Of a DNA stretch of 64,000 bases, positions 15,757-24,543 are shown piece by piece (position 1 is the stretch's first letter; every line of letters begins with the position of its first letter). The translations under genes and the position numbers were made by a program. Origin of the DNA: an uncultured Alphaproteobacteria bacterium. Lineage in GTDB: Bacteria; Pseudomonadota; Alphaproteobacteria; HIMB59; GCA-002718135. The DNA is taken from contig CACIED010000001.1 of assembly GCA_902585605.1 (NCBI GenBank), positions 124,001 through 188,000 on the forward strand, written 5' to 3'. The notes beneath the pieces were generated by a model. It was given only the letters and a program-made list of their open reading frames with translations, made no database searches and was not told the origin of the DNA.

Positions 15757-16809
15757 CTATATCCCTAATATTTTTTTATTTGCTTTTTCATCTGTTCCAG
15801 AACTTGCAAAATCATCAAATGCTTTTTCAGTAACTTGTATAATATGATTTTGAATAAATGGAGCTCCTTCTGCAGCACCTTGTTCAGGACTCTTAATGCA
15901 ACATTCCCATTCTAAAACTGCCCAACCATCAAAGTTGTAACCTGAAAGTTTTGAAAAAATTGATTTAAAATCAACTTGACCATCACCTAATGATCTAAAT
16001 CTCCCTGCTCTGTTTATCCATGATTGATACCCTCCATATACACCTTGTCGACCGGAAGGATTAAATTCAGCATCTTTTACATGAAACATTTTTATTCTTT
16101 CATGATAAATATCAATGTGATCGAGATAGTTTAAACATTGAAGAATATAATGGCTAGGATCATAAAGCATATTACATCGATTATGGTTCTTAACTTTTTC
16201 TAAAAACATTTCAAAAGTAGAGCCATCATGTAAATCTTCACTAGGATGAATTTCATAACAAAGATCTACTCCACACTCATCAAATTTATCTAATATCGGG
16301 TGCCATCTTTTTGCTAACTCTCCAAAAGCCTCATCTTCTAAACCTGCTGGTCTTTGAGGAAATGGATAAAGAAAAGGCCAGCACAAAGCACCAGAAAAGG
16401 TGGCAGCTGTATTTAAATTTAAATTTTTTGATGCTTGAGCTACATTCATCATCCTTTTTACAGCCCATTCTTGTCTAGCTTTTGGATTACCCTTTACCTC
16501 ATCAGCAGCAAAACCATCAAAGAGTGTGTCATAAGCAGGATGAACTGCAACCAATTGACCTGTTAGATGAGATGCAATATCAGTTATTTCAAGATTAAAA
16601 TTTTTTGCTATTCCTTTTATTTCATCACAGTAATCTTTACTCGAAGCTGCTTTATCTAAATCAAAAACTGCTAAATTTTCTGCTGGTAATTGAATTCCTT
16701 TATATCCAAGACCAGATACCCATTTACAGATACTGGGTAGTGAATTAAATGGTTCTTTATCTCCTATAAACTGTGCTAAGAATATAGCAGGTCCTTTAAT
16801 TTTTTTCAT
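15757..16809 (-). CDS. Sugar phosphate isomerase/epimerase-like TIM-barrel protein (IolE/MocC superfamily)
   Basis: A 350-residue xylose-isomerase-like TIM-barrel protein. Metal-ligand type segments are CYEIHPSED, MLYDPSHY, FHVKDAEF and VLEWECC, in the order expected for the AP_endonuc_2 fold. It has no signal peptide. It is immediately upstream of, and probably co-transcribed with, the Gfo/Idh oxidoreductase, a common pairing in catabolism of inositol and unusual sugars. The long insertion with GNPKARQEWAVKRMM resembles sugar isomerases annotated only at family level. The reaction is probably an isomerisation, epimerisation or dehydration of a keto-sugar or cyclitol; it cannot be narrowed further. 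Confidence 0.85.
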   Translation of the reverse strand: MKKIKGPAIFLAQFIGDKEPFNSLPSICKWVSGLGYKGIQLPAENLAVFDLDKAASSKDYCDEIKGIAKNFNLEITDIASHLTGQLVAVHPAYDTLFDGFAADEVKGNPKARQEWAVKRMMNVAQASKNLNLNTAATFSGALCWPFLYPFPQRPAGLEDEAFGELAKRWHPILDKFDECGVDLCYEIHPSEDLHDGSTFEMFLEKVKNHNRCNMLYDPSHYILQCLNYLDHIDIYHERIKMFHVKDAEFNPSGRQGVYGGYQSWINRAGRFRSLGDGQVDFKSIFSKLSGYNFDGWAVLEWECCIKSPEQGAAEGAPFIQNHIIQVTEKAFDDFASSGTDEKANKKILGI

Positions 16810-16843
16810 ACATTTTCTCCAAAACTATTTAAACATGAAACTT

Positions 16844-17572
16844 TTAGGTAGTCATTAAATTTTTAAAATTTTCGTATAATTTTTTAGTATTATTGTTCAT
16901 TTCTTGAATATTACTTCTAAGCAATTTATCCAGTTCATCAATGGAGTTTTTTCCTAAATATTTCTCTAAAGCATTTTTTAATTCAGGGACTTTGGACCAT
17001 TTAATGATTGTGTTTTCATCTACTTCCATATGAAATTGAATACCATAAGCATGATTTTTATACTTAAAAATTTGAAATTTTGTAATATCCGATGAACCTA
17101 AAATAGTGACATCAGAATTATTTAGTTCACTTACTTCGTAACTGTGCCATTGCAATGCTTTAATCTCATTATCAAAATTTTGAAAAAGTAGATCCTTTTT
17201 TTTATTATCAAAAATATCTATAGTTAAAACTCCGATTTCTGGAGGATTAGATTTAATTACTTTACCACCAAGAATTTCTCCTAAAAATTGACAACCTAAA
17301 CAGATTCCAAGATATGGTTTTTGATTATTTAAAACAAATTCCTTTATCTTATTTTTTTCATCAATTATCCACGGATATTGTTCTTCCATCCAAGTATCCA
17401 TTGGTCCACCTAAACAAATCATTCCATCATATATATCAAGATTAACAGGAATCTTTTCTCCTTCATCCAATCGAATAATAGTTGTTTCAACAAATTCTTC
17501 ATTCATTAACTTTGTAAAATATCCAGGTGTAACTAAATGTGTATGTTGAAGAATGATTATTTTATGAGACAC
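16844..17572 (-). CDS. Class I glutamine amidotransferase domain protein
   Basis: A 242-residue stand-alone GATase1 protein. The nucleophile is Cys91 in LGICLGCQF; His181 and Glu183 in QFHMEV complete the triad. LGGPMDT near residue 54 forms the oxyanion-side loop. Such proteins hydrolyse glutamine or gamma-glutamyl substrates; many are annotated only as GMP-synthase-like. Residues after 190 are a charged helical tail. Its start overlaps the end of ogt by 11 bases, so the two are translationally coupled, but a shared function is not obvious. Confidence 0.87.
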   Translation of the reverse strand: MSHKIIILQHTHLVTPGYFTKLMNEEFVETTIIRLDEGEKIPVNLDIYDGMICLGGPMDTWMEEQYPWIIDEKNKIKEFVLNNQKPYLGICLGCQFLGEILGGKVIKSNPPEIGVLTIDIFDNKKKDLLFQNFDNEIKALQWHSYEVSELNNSDVTILGSSDITKFQIFKYKNHAYGIQFHMEVDENTIIKWSKVPELKNALEKYLGKNSIDELDKLLRSNIQEMNNNTKKLYENFKNLMTT

Positions 17573-18002
17573 TTTGTTCTAAGTTGAGTAATCTTTTTTT
17601 TAACGTGACCCCGCCTCTTCCAGAAAATCCTCCAAGTTTACCATCACTACGAATTATGCGGTGACAGGGAATAATAAGCAAAAGTTTATTTTGTCCACAA
17701 ACATTACCTACATATCTTGGAGACGTACCAACTTTTTTTGCTATTTCTCCATATGTTGAAACTTTACCATATTGAATTTTAGATAATTCTTTCCAAATTT
17801 TTTTTTGCAAAGGGGAGCCTTCAAGAGAATGTTTAATCTTAAATTTTTTAAGTTTTCCAGAAGCATATAAATTAATCTGATTCTTAATATTTATTAAATC
17901 AATTTTTTTATTTGTTTTTCCAAAACTCAGTGAAAAGACACTGCCACTCTTTTTTTTTACCGTAATCCAACCGAGTTTAGTTTTGAAAGAAGCAGTTTCC
18001 AT
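17562..18002 (-). CDS. ogt: Methylated-DNA--protein-cysteine methyltransferase
   Basis: A 146-residue suicide repair protein that removes the alkyl group from O6-alkylguanine. The acceptor cysteine is Cys113 in the invariant PCHRII, preceded by the helix-turn-helix segment TYGEIAKKVGTSPRYVGN and followed by GGFSGRGG. The N-terminal domain is short, as is common in Ogt/MGMT of small genomes. It is probably the first gene of a two-gene unit with the glutamine amidotransferase. The gene at 18056 is divergent from it. Confidence 0.93.
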   Translation of the reverse strand: METASFKTKLGWITVKKKSGSVFSLSFGKTNKKIDLINIKNQINLYASGKLKKFKIKHSLEGSPLQKKIWKELSKIQYGKVSTYGEIAKKVGTSPRYVGNVCGQNKLLLIIPCHRIIRSDGKLGGFSGRGGVTLKKRLLNLEQSVS

Positions 18003-18055
18003 ATAAAATTAATAACATTATTGAATGAATCTATCAAAATAATTTATAGTAAATC

Positions 18056-18262
18056 ATGGATGAAGATAATTTAAATCTAGAAATTAGAAAATTTCTTAAA
18101 CAAGTTGGTATTAGCTCTCAACGTAAAATAGAAAATTATATACGAAAAAAATTTACTGAAGGAACTATCAAAATTGGTGAATCCATAAAAGTATCTATGA
18201 ATTTATCATCTGAAGATGGAGAGCTTAATCATTCAATTAAAGAAGATTTAAAAATAAAATAA
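18056..18262 (+). CDS. Small conserved alphaproteobacterial protein, DUF6494-like
   Basis: A 68-residue protein, MDEDNLNLEIRKFLKQVGIS..., matching from memory the pattern of the DUF6494 family: an acidic start, IRKFLKxVGxxSQRxIE, then a beta-rich half ending in a charged strand. Function is unknown. No clear Shine-Dalgarno sequence precedes the ATG. It is divergent from ogt with 53 bases between and converges with the M16 peptidase gene. No membrane segment or cysteine is present. Confidence 0.75.
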   Translation: MDEDNLNLEIRKFLKQVGISSQRKIENYIRKKFTEGTIKIGESIKVSMNLSSEDGELNHSIKEDLKIK

Positions 18263-18284
18263 TTTTTTAAATTTTTTGAAAAAT

Positions 18285-19538
18285 TTAGTTAATACGATTT
18301 TGTATTTTATCGATATTTTCAAGTTTAGATAACGGTCCAATACTTGATATAGTTATTGGTCCTTTTATAATTTCATTAGCGATTTTTTGAACTGTTTCTT
18401 TAGAGACCTTATCTATATTTTTAATAGTTTCAACTGGGTCAATTATTCTATCAAAGACTAGAAGTTGTCTAGCAGCACTCTCACATCTTCTGAATGCACT
18501 TTCTCTCCCCATCATTAAGCTTGCTTTCAATTGAGCTTTACCTCTATTTATTTCCTTTTCTGTAATTGAATTAGGACTTTCATTTAATTGATCACATAAA
18601 ACGGGTATGAGCTCTTGGATTTGATTTTCACCTGTTCCACAATAAATACCAAAAACACCCGTGTCAGTGTAAGATGAACTAAAAGAGGAAATACCATATA
18701 CAAGACCACGTTTCTCCCTTATCTCTTGAAACAATCTTGATGACATACCTCCACCTAATAAAGAAGAGTAAACCAATAAAGAATAGTAATCATCATGGTG
18801 ATAATCTATGCCTTCAAAACCAAGTAGTAAGTGAATCTGTTCTAATTTTTTATCTTCTCTGTATTCTCCAGATTTGTAATCAGCTTTTTGTCTTTCAGTA
18901 GATAATCCAGTTGGTAGGTTAGTGCATGATTTTTTAATTGATTCTACAAATTGATCATGGTCAATTTTTCCAGCTGCACTTATAATCATTTTTTTTGGAT
19001 TATAATGATTCATCATGAAGTCTTTAACTTCGTCTCTTGAAATATTTTTAATAATATCAGTTTTACCCAATATGGAACGTCCCATTGGCTGGTCCGGGTA
19101 TGCTTTTTCTTGCCAATAATCAAAAATCATATCATCAGGTGTATCAAGGTACATGCCAATTTCTTGAATTATGACTCCTCTTTCTCGATTAAGTTCATCT
19201 TCAGCAAATGTAGAATTTTGCAAAATATCTGTCAGAATATCTATTCCATAATGTAGATCATCAGCTAAGAGTTTTACATAGTAAGCTGTTATTTCCTTTG
19301 AAGTATAAGCATTTATATCTCCACCAACATTTTCAATTGTTTCAGCTATTTGAAGAGCATTTTTAGTTGATGTACCTTTAAAAGCCATATGCTCTAAAAG
19401 GTGAGCAACGCCATTTATGTCCTTTGTTTCATCTCTACCACCAACAAAATTCCAAATTCCCATCGATACTGTTTCCAGCCCTGGCATATTCTGGGTTACT
19501 ATTCTTAATCCGTTTTCTAGTGTTGTAATTTTATGCAT
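18285..19538 (-). CDS. M16 family zinc peptidase (mitochondrial-processing-peptidase-like)
   Basis: A 417-residue M16 peptidase. The inverted zinc motif is HLLEH (residues 46-50), followed by the family VGGDINAYTSKEITAYY segment and a distal Glu region (NRERGVIIQE). The C-terminal half has the GGGMSSRLFQEIREKRGL motif that completes the clamshell. Bacterial members such as the Rickettsia processing-peptidase-like protein cleave small peptides. It overlaps thrC by 8 bases at the end of the cox-thrC cluster, a known alphaproteobacterial arrangement. No signal peptide is seen. Confidence 0.93.
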   Translation of the reverse strand: MHKITTLENGLRIVTQNMPGLETVSMGIWNFVGGRDETKDINGVAHLLEHMAFKGTSTKNALQIAETIENVGGDINAYTSKEITAYYVKLLADDLHYGIDILTDILQNSTFAEDELNRERGVIIQEIGMYLDTPDDMIFDYWQEKAYPDQPMGRSILGKTDIIKNISRDEVKDFMMNHYNPKKMIISAAGKIDHDQFVESIKKSCTNLPTGLSTERQKADYKSGEYREDKKLEQIHLLLGFEGIDYHHDDYYSLLVYSSLLGGGMSSRLFQEIREKRGLVYGISSFSSSYTDTGVFGIYCGTGENQIQELIPVLCDQLNESPNSITEKEINRGKAQLKASLMMGRESAFRRCESAARQLLVFDRIIDPVETIKNIDKVSKETVQKIANEIIKGPITISSIGPLSKLENIDKIQNRIN

Positions 19539-20907
19539 TGCTTATTTTTTCTAAGATGAAGTTTTTTACATCTATAGTACTGTTGGGTAATATAGTCATC
19601 TTTTCCTCTTTATCAAAGAGATTGCTCAATTCTTTCGGTATATCAATTTCTTTATTAATTGCTTTATTCACAGCTTTGCCAAATTTTGCAGGATGTGCAC
19701 AAACCAAAGATACCCAGGCTTCATCATCTTTTTTATCTAATAATACTTTTAGTCCTGTTGCAGTATGTGGATCAGCAATATAATTATATTTTTCATACAC
19801 ATACTTAATTGTTTCCAGAGTCTGGCTATCGTCAATTGAGGTAGCCTTATATATTTGTTGAAACTTAGCCAAAACAGAGTCATCAAATTGATAAAAACCT
19901 TTTGATGAGAAGCTTTCAAATACTTCATTTACTCTTTTGCTATCTCTATTAAGGCTTTCAAAAATTTGCCTCTCAAAGTTACTTGAAACTTGTATATCCA
20001 TACTAGGGCTATATGTTTGAAAAACAGATTTTTTTTTCATTTCTCCAGTGCCTACTATGGACTTCAAGATATCGTTAGAATTAGTTGCAATATGTAAATG
20101 ACCAATAGGTAATCCCATTTGTTTAGCAACAAAGGCAGAAAAGATATTGCCAAAATTTCCCGAAGGAACAATAAAATTTATTTGATGCTTATCAGTTTGT
20201 AAATAAGACCAAAAATAATAAACTACTTGGGCAATTAATCGTGCCCAATTTATAGAGTTTACTGCAGTTAAAGAAGTAGACTCTTGTATTTCATCATTTA
20301 CAAATAGTTCTTTGACAATTTTTTGACAATCATCAAAATTACCATCTACAGCAATATTAAAAATATTCTTATCAATTACTGTAGTCATTTGTTTTTGTTG
20401 AATAGGTGATACTTTATTATGAGGATGTAGAATAAATACATTTATATCTTTTTTTGATTTAAAAGAATGAATTGCAGCTGACCCAGTATCACCAGAAGTT
20501 GCGCCTAAAACAGTAATTCTTTTTGGAGACTTCTCTAAACTGATAGAAAATAGGTTACCAAGAAATTGTAAAGCGTAATCTTTAAAAGCATAAGTAGGCC
20601 CATAAATTAATTCTAATAAAAATTTATTATTGTCTAATTCTACTAATGGAGCTATTTTTTCATGATTAAAATTTGAATAGGTTTCATTTAAAATTTTTTG
20701 TAAATCTAATTTTTCTATATTTTCATTTACATAAGGAAAAATAATTTCACATGCCACTTCTTCGTATGATTTATTTTTTAAACTTAGTAAGTCTACTTTG
20801 GGCCAGCTTTTGGGTAAATATAGACCACCATCTCTCGATAATCCTTGATAAAGAATATCGTTGAATGATCTGCTTAGAGAATCATCTCTTGTACTTAAAT
20901 ATTTCAT
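19531..20907 (-). CDS. thrC: Threonine synthase
   Basis: A 458-residue pyridoxal-phosphate enzyme that converts O-phosphohomoserine to threonine. The N-terminus STRDDSLSRSFNDILYQGLS and the PLP lysine Lys109 in TYAFKDYALQF are typical, as are GATSGDTGSAAIHSF and VPSGNFGNIFSA. It is the longer, yeast/E. coli-type form. Its start touches the stop of the M32 carboxypeptidase gene (one-base overlap), and its end overlaps the M16 peptidase gene. This places it in a long minus-strand operon after the cytochrome oxidase genes. Confidence 0.96.
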   Translation of the reverse strand: MKYLSTRDDSLSRSFNDILYQGLSRDGGLYLPKSWPKVDLLSLKNKSYEEVACEIIFPYVNENIEKLDLQKILNETYSNFNHEKIAPLVELDNNKFLLELIYGPTYAFKDYALQFLGNLFSISLEKSPKRITVLGATSGDTGSAAIHSFKSKKDINVFILHPHNKVSPIQQKQMTTVIDKNIFNIAVDGNFDDCQKIVKELFVNDEIQESTSLTAVNSINWARLIAQVVYYFWSYLQTDKHQINFIVPSGNFGNIFSAFVAKQMGLPIGHLHIATNSNDILKSIVGTGEMKKKSVFQTYSPSMDIQVSSNFERQIFESLNRDSKRVNEVFESFSSKGFYQFDDSVLAKFQQIYKATSIDDSQTLETIKYVYEKYNYIADPHTATGLKVLLDKKDDEAWVSLVCAHPAKFGKAVNKAINKEIDIPKELSNLFDKEEKMTILPNSTIDVKNFILEKISNA

Positions 20908-22385
20908 TAAAGATAGCGATTAGTAATATATTCTTTGAAATATTTAGCATTTAAAGGCGACTTTGTAACCTGTTCTAAAACCTCATTAGTTGAAAAAAAA
21001 CTGGCTTTTTCATGGATATTTTTTTTAAGCCAATTTACTAAATTTGAAAATTCACCATTTTCTATTTCCTGATCTAATTCCTTTTGATCAGTTCTCAATT
21101 GAGACGCAAATTGAGCAGCAGTAAGTGCTCCTAATGAATATGTTGGAAAATATCCAAATAATCCAGCAAACCAATGAATATCTTGTAAACATCCATCAGT
21201 GTCTTTATTTATCGATAAATTAAATAATCTATTAAATTCATCATTCCAAGCATCTGGAATGTCTGCAATATTTATTTCATTGTTAAAAATTTTTCTTTCT
21301 AAATTAAATCTTAAAATAATATGCAAGGGATAGGTTACTTCATCTGACTCAACTCTTATAAAAGATTTATTTACTCGAGTACCTAATTTGTAAAGATTGT
21401 CTGGATTTGTAGCTTTGTCTTTAATACTAAATTTTTTATTTAAAGTATTAGATAAAAATTTTTTAAAAGCTAAAGATCTAGTGATTTGCATTTCAATTAA
21501 TAGTGATTGACTTTCATGCATGGCCATCCCTCTAGATTTACCTGCTGGCTGATGCATCCAATCTTTTGGTAGGTTAAGCTCATATAATGCATGTCCAGTT
21601 TCATGCATAACACCATCTAAAGATGAAAATGGATTTTCATTATTATATCTAGTTGTAATTCTAACATCATTTGCAGATCCTCCACAAAAAGGGTGGACGC
21701 TTTTATCAAGTCTTCCTCTTGTAAAATCAAAACCTATTTGTTTCATTATATATTCAGAAATATTTTTCTGCTTTTCTTCATCAATACTAGTTTCAAATTG
21801 AAATGTTTCTTCTTTTTTTTGCTTATCAATAATTTTATCAATAAGTGGTGTCAGAAATTTTTGTAAATCATCAAATACTTCAGATATTTTATTTTCTTCT
21901 GAAGAAGGTTCAAATTTATTTATTAGTGCTTCATAAGGAGAAACTTTAAAAGTTTCCCCTAAAATATTTGCTTCTTCTTTTGTTAAATGTATCAGTTCTT
22001 CTAAATATTTTTTTACTAAATTAAAATCCGACTTTTCCCTTGCCTCTTGCCAAACACCTTCACATTTAGCTGAAGATTTTGTAATTTTTTCTACAAGCTC
22101 CGTTGGAATAGCAGAAGCTAATTTATATTCTCTATCCATTTCATTTAAGTTTTTCTGATCACTGTTATTTAGATAAAGATTCTTTGAGTCTTCAATTAAA
22201 TCACCAACTTCAGAAGATGAAATTTTACTATGACTGAGTTTTGATAAATAGGCTAATTGATCTGATCTTTGATCTCTTGAACTGCTCGGCATCATTGTTG
22301 CCATATCCCAGTGTAAAATACCTGCAATATCTGATGTCAATGAAGCTTCATTAAAGATCTCTTTAAGTTTTAAATATGTTTTCAT
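20907..22385 (-). CDS. M32 family metallocarboxypeptidase (carboxypeptidase Taq)
   Basis: A 492-residue cytoplasmic zinc carboxypeptidase. HETGH at residues 261-265 carries two zinc ligands and the catalytic Glu. Family motifs HPFCGG, DVRITTRY and WFAGLFGYFPTYSLG are also present. The length matches the M32 family. It is inserted between the SURF1 and thrC genes, overlapping SURF1 by 4 bases and thrC by 1, so it is part of the same transcript. It probably recycles peptides; a specific link to oxidase assembly is not evident. Confidence 0.94.
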   Translation of the reverse strand: MKTYLKLKEIFNEASLTSDIAGILHWDMATMMPSSSRDQRSDQLAYLSKLSHSKISSSEVGDLIEDSKNLYLNNSDQKNLNEMDREYKLASAIPTELVEKITKSSAKCEGVWQEAREKSDFNLVKKYLEELIHLTKEEANILGETFKVSPYEALINKFEPSSEENKISEVFDDLQKFLTPLIDKIIDKQKKEETFQFETSIDEEKQKNISEYIMKQIGFDFTRGRLDKSVHPFCGGSANDVRITTRYNNENPFSSLDGVMHETGHALYELNLPKDWMHQPAGKSRGMAMHESQSLLIEMQITRSLAFKKFLSNTLNKKFSIKDKATNPDNLYKLGTRVNKSFIRVESDEVTYPLHIILRFNLERKIFNNEINIADIPDAWNDEFNRLFNLSINKDTDGCLQDIHWFAGLFGYFPTYSLGALTAAQFASQLRTDQKELDQEIENGEFSNLVNWLKKNIHEKASFFSTNEVLEQVTKSPLNAKYFKEYITNRYL

Positions 22386-23071
22386 TTTTTCTTCCTAAAT
22401 AAATAAATTATAAAAATAATCAAAAAAGAAAAACTCATCAAAAACCATGTAATTGCATACTGCAAATGATTATTTGAAAAATTATGATTTGGAGATGATG
22501 GTATTAAGAAATTCTCTGCATAATTGCTCATATTTTTAATAAAAAATTTCTGATTGATTTTAACATTTAAGAAAGTTTGAATTTGCTCCAAATCATAGTA
22601 ATACCATTCATTTGAAGAGATAGAATTCTCGGGAGTAAACATCTTTTTCTGAGTTGGATATCGGATATATCCTAGAATTTCAGCATTTATTATTTCATTA
22701 TTGTCTTTAAAATAATCATATCTACTTTGCTCAAACCATCCTTCATCAATTAAATAATTATTACCATGATTATCTGACAATAAACTAGCTATTCTAACAC
22801 CAGAAACCCCATTCAATGTTTTAGCAGGGAAAAAAATTTTTTTACTTCTGTCAACAGTTCCTAAAGTGATAACTTTAGTAAACTCTTCAATGTTAGGATA
22901 CTTCATTTTTCCCATAGAGAGTGAAAGAGGTTTTTGATCTTTAAGTTCATTAAATTCGGCTATAATTTTTTCTTTCCATTCAAGTCTTTGCAATTGCCAA
23001 ATTCCTAAAAATAATGTCAGCGCAATACAAAATAAACTAAATAAAATAAATTTTATTGGAAAGTTTTTAAT
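22382..23071 (-). CDS. SURF1 family cytochrome oxidase assembly protein (probable non-AUG start)
   Basis: SURF1 helps insert heme a into subunit I. Residues after the LGIWQLQRLEWK motif are typical, and a second membrane helix lies at the C-terminus. The family's N-terminal helix is encoded upstream of the only conventional start (TTG at 22993), in 26 further in-frame codons reaching back to the coxC stop. Those codons contain no ATG, GTG or TTG. I therefore place the start at ATT 23071, immediately after the coxC TAA, with GGGGTG about 6 bases before it. ATA, other ATT or CTG codons are possible, as is readthrough from coxC, which is in the same frame. Confidence 0.88.
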   Translation of the reverse strand: MKNFPIKFILFSLFCIALTLFLGIWQLQRLEWKEKIIAEFNELKDQKPLSLSMGKMKYPNIEEFTKVITLGTVDRSKKIFFPAKTLNGVSGVRIASLLSDNHGNNYLIDEGWFEQSRYDYFKDNNEIINAEILGYIRYPTQKKMFTPENSISSNEWYYYDLEQIQTFLNVKINQKFFIKNMSNYAENFLIPSSPNHNFSNNHLQYAITWFLMSFSFLIIFIIYLFRKKK

Positions 23072-23917
23072 TTATGCACCCCAAACATAAACGCAGACAA
23101 ACAAGAACAGCCAAACTACGTCAACAAAGTGCCAGTACCATGCTGCAGCCTCTAATCCAAAATGTCTATCTGGAGTAAAATGATTTTTATAAACACGATA
23201 CAAACAAACAGCTAGAAATGCTGTTCCAACCATTACATGAAAGCCATGAAAGCCAGTAGCCATATAAAATACTGATGGATATATTCCATCAGTAAAACTA
23301 AAATAATGATGAGCTGCCTCATAATATTCTACACCCTGCATAAATGAGAAGAAAATTCCAAGACCAACAGTGCACCATAATGCCTGAATGGCTTGATCTC
23401 TATGACCTTCTCTAACGGCATGGTGAGCCCAAGTACAAGTAGTACCTGACATTAATAATATTAATGTATTTAAAAAAGGAACATCAAGTGGATCAAAAGT
23501 TTTAATACCTTCTGGTGGCCAAATTCCAACAGCGCCATTACTATCAAAAGTTTCTGAAAATTCTTCTATGGGTAATTTAGGTGTTAAGCTTGCATCAAAA
23601 AAAGCCCAGAAGAAAGCAACAAAGAACATTACTTCTGATGCAATAAAAAGCGCCATTCCATATCTTAATCCAAGTTCTACAACAGGTGTGTGAACCTTTT
23701 GAAAAGTTGACTCTTTGATTACATCTTTCCACCATAGAAACATAATAGTTAGTAAACCAATAGTACCAAGAATGAGAAGCCAAGAAGTTCCATAGTGCAT
23801 ATAAAATACAAGACCAGCAGCCATTGCGAGACCAGCTATTGATGATAAAAATGGAAGTGGGCTTGGATCAACTAAGTGATATGGATGTTTCTGCCCTGTT
23901 GTTGATTTATTAGCCAT
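23072..23917 (-). CDS. coxC: Cytochrome c oxidase subunit III
   Basis: A 281-residue seven-helix subunit of aa3-type oxidase. Typical segments are HPYHLVDPSPLPF at the N-terminus, EVMFFVAFFWAFFD, the WPPEGI loop, TCTWAHHA, and HFVDVVWLFLFVCVYVWG at the C-terminus. Subunit III stabilises turnover and lines oxygen access. It follows ctaG after 3 bases and is directly followed, in the same frame, by SURF1 coding sequence. A 62-residue frame on the same strand inside it is a shadow. Confidence 0.97.
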   Translation of the reverse strand: MANKSTTGQKHPYHLVDPSPLPFLSSIAGLAMAAGLVFYMHYGTSWLLILGTIGLLTIMFLWWKDVIKESTFQKVHTPVVELGLRYGMALFIASEVMFFVAFFWAFFDASLTPKLPIEEFSETFDSNGAVGIWPPEGIKTFDPLDVPFLNTLILLMSGTTCTWAHHAVREGHRDQAIQALWCTVGLGIFFSFMQGVEYYEAAHHYFSFTDGIYPSVFYMATGFHGFHVMVGTAFLAVCLYRVYKNHFTPDRHFGLEAAAWYWHFVDVVWLFLFVCVYVWGA

Positions 23918-23920
23918 TGT

Positions 23921-24436
23921 TTATTCTATATATTTAAAAAAGGTATATGACAATGTTATCTCTTCAACATCTTTCATTGTTGGATCTTCGTTAATTGATG
24001 GGTCTATATAAAACACAACAGGCATTTCAACTGTTTCCCCGGGTTTCAAAGCCTGCTTTTCGAAACAGAAACACTGTGTTTTAATAAAATATGGACCAAC
24101 CTTTTCTGGTAAAACATTAAATGTCGCAGTTCCGATTGTTTCTACGTCAGATTGATTGGTAGCTTTATAATTAACGAGTTTATTTTCACCAACTTTAAAT
24201 TTAATATTTTCTGGTGCAGTAAAAATCCAATTTATACTATCATTAACATCCGCATTAAATTTAAGATTAATATCTCTTTCTAAAATTGATGATGAAAGGA
24301 ACTCAGATGTACTTGTCTTACCACCATAACCAGTGACTCGACAGAATAAGTCATATAAAGGTACAGAAAAAGCAACTAAAGTTATCATTGTGAAAACAAT
24401 TAATGATAATCCTAAAGCTGTTCTAGTATTTGTCAT
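23921..24436 (-). CDS. ctaG: Cytochrome c oxidase assembly protein CtaG/Cox11
   Basis: A 171-residue copper chaperone for the CuB site of subunit I. One N-terminal membrane helix (LGLSLIVFTMITLVAFSVPL) is followed by PLYDLFCRVTGYGGKT, a family signature, and a periplasmic domain with the copper-binding CFCF motif in KTQCFCFEKQ. The length is normal for the bacterial Cox11 family. Its ATG overlaps by one base the stop of a 35-residue membrane protein gene. Position between ctaB and coxC is the standard alphaproteobacterial order. Confidence 0.96.
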   Translation of the reverse strand: MTNTRTALGLSLIVFTMITLVAFSVPLYDLFCRVTGYGGKTSTSEFLSSSILERDINLKFNADVNDSINWIFTAPENIKFKVGENKLVNYKATNQSDVETIGTATFNVLPEKVGPYFIKTQCFCFEKQALKPGETVEMPVVFYIDPSINEDPTMKDVEEITLSYTFFKYIE

Positions 24437-24543
24437 TATACTCCAAAAATATTAGCCTTAAATAGAGTCCACAAATAAAAGAATGCGACGATACAGAGTA
24501 GAATAATTAAAGTGATAATATTTTTTCTTCTTCTATTTTTCAT
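24436..24543 (-). CDS. 35-residue membrane protein in the cox operon (CoxF-like position)
   Basis: A small gene read as MKNRRRKNIITLIILL... and ending KANIFGV: an arginine/lysine-rich cytoplasmic start, one membrane helix and a short tail. Its ATG overlaps the ctaB stop (ATGA), and its TAA shares a base with the ctaG ATG (TAATG), so translation is coupled on both sides. GGAG for ctaG lies in its last codons. Many alphaproteobacteria carry a tiny ORF at this place (sometimes coxF). The function is not known to me; a structural or assembly role in the oxidase is a reasonable guess. Confidence 0.8.
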   Translation of the reverse strand: MKNRRRKNIITLIILLCIVAFFYLWTLFKANIFGV

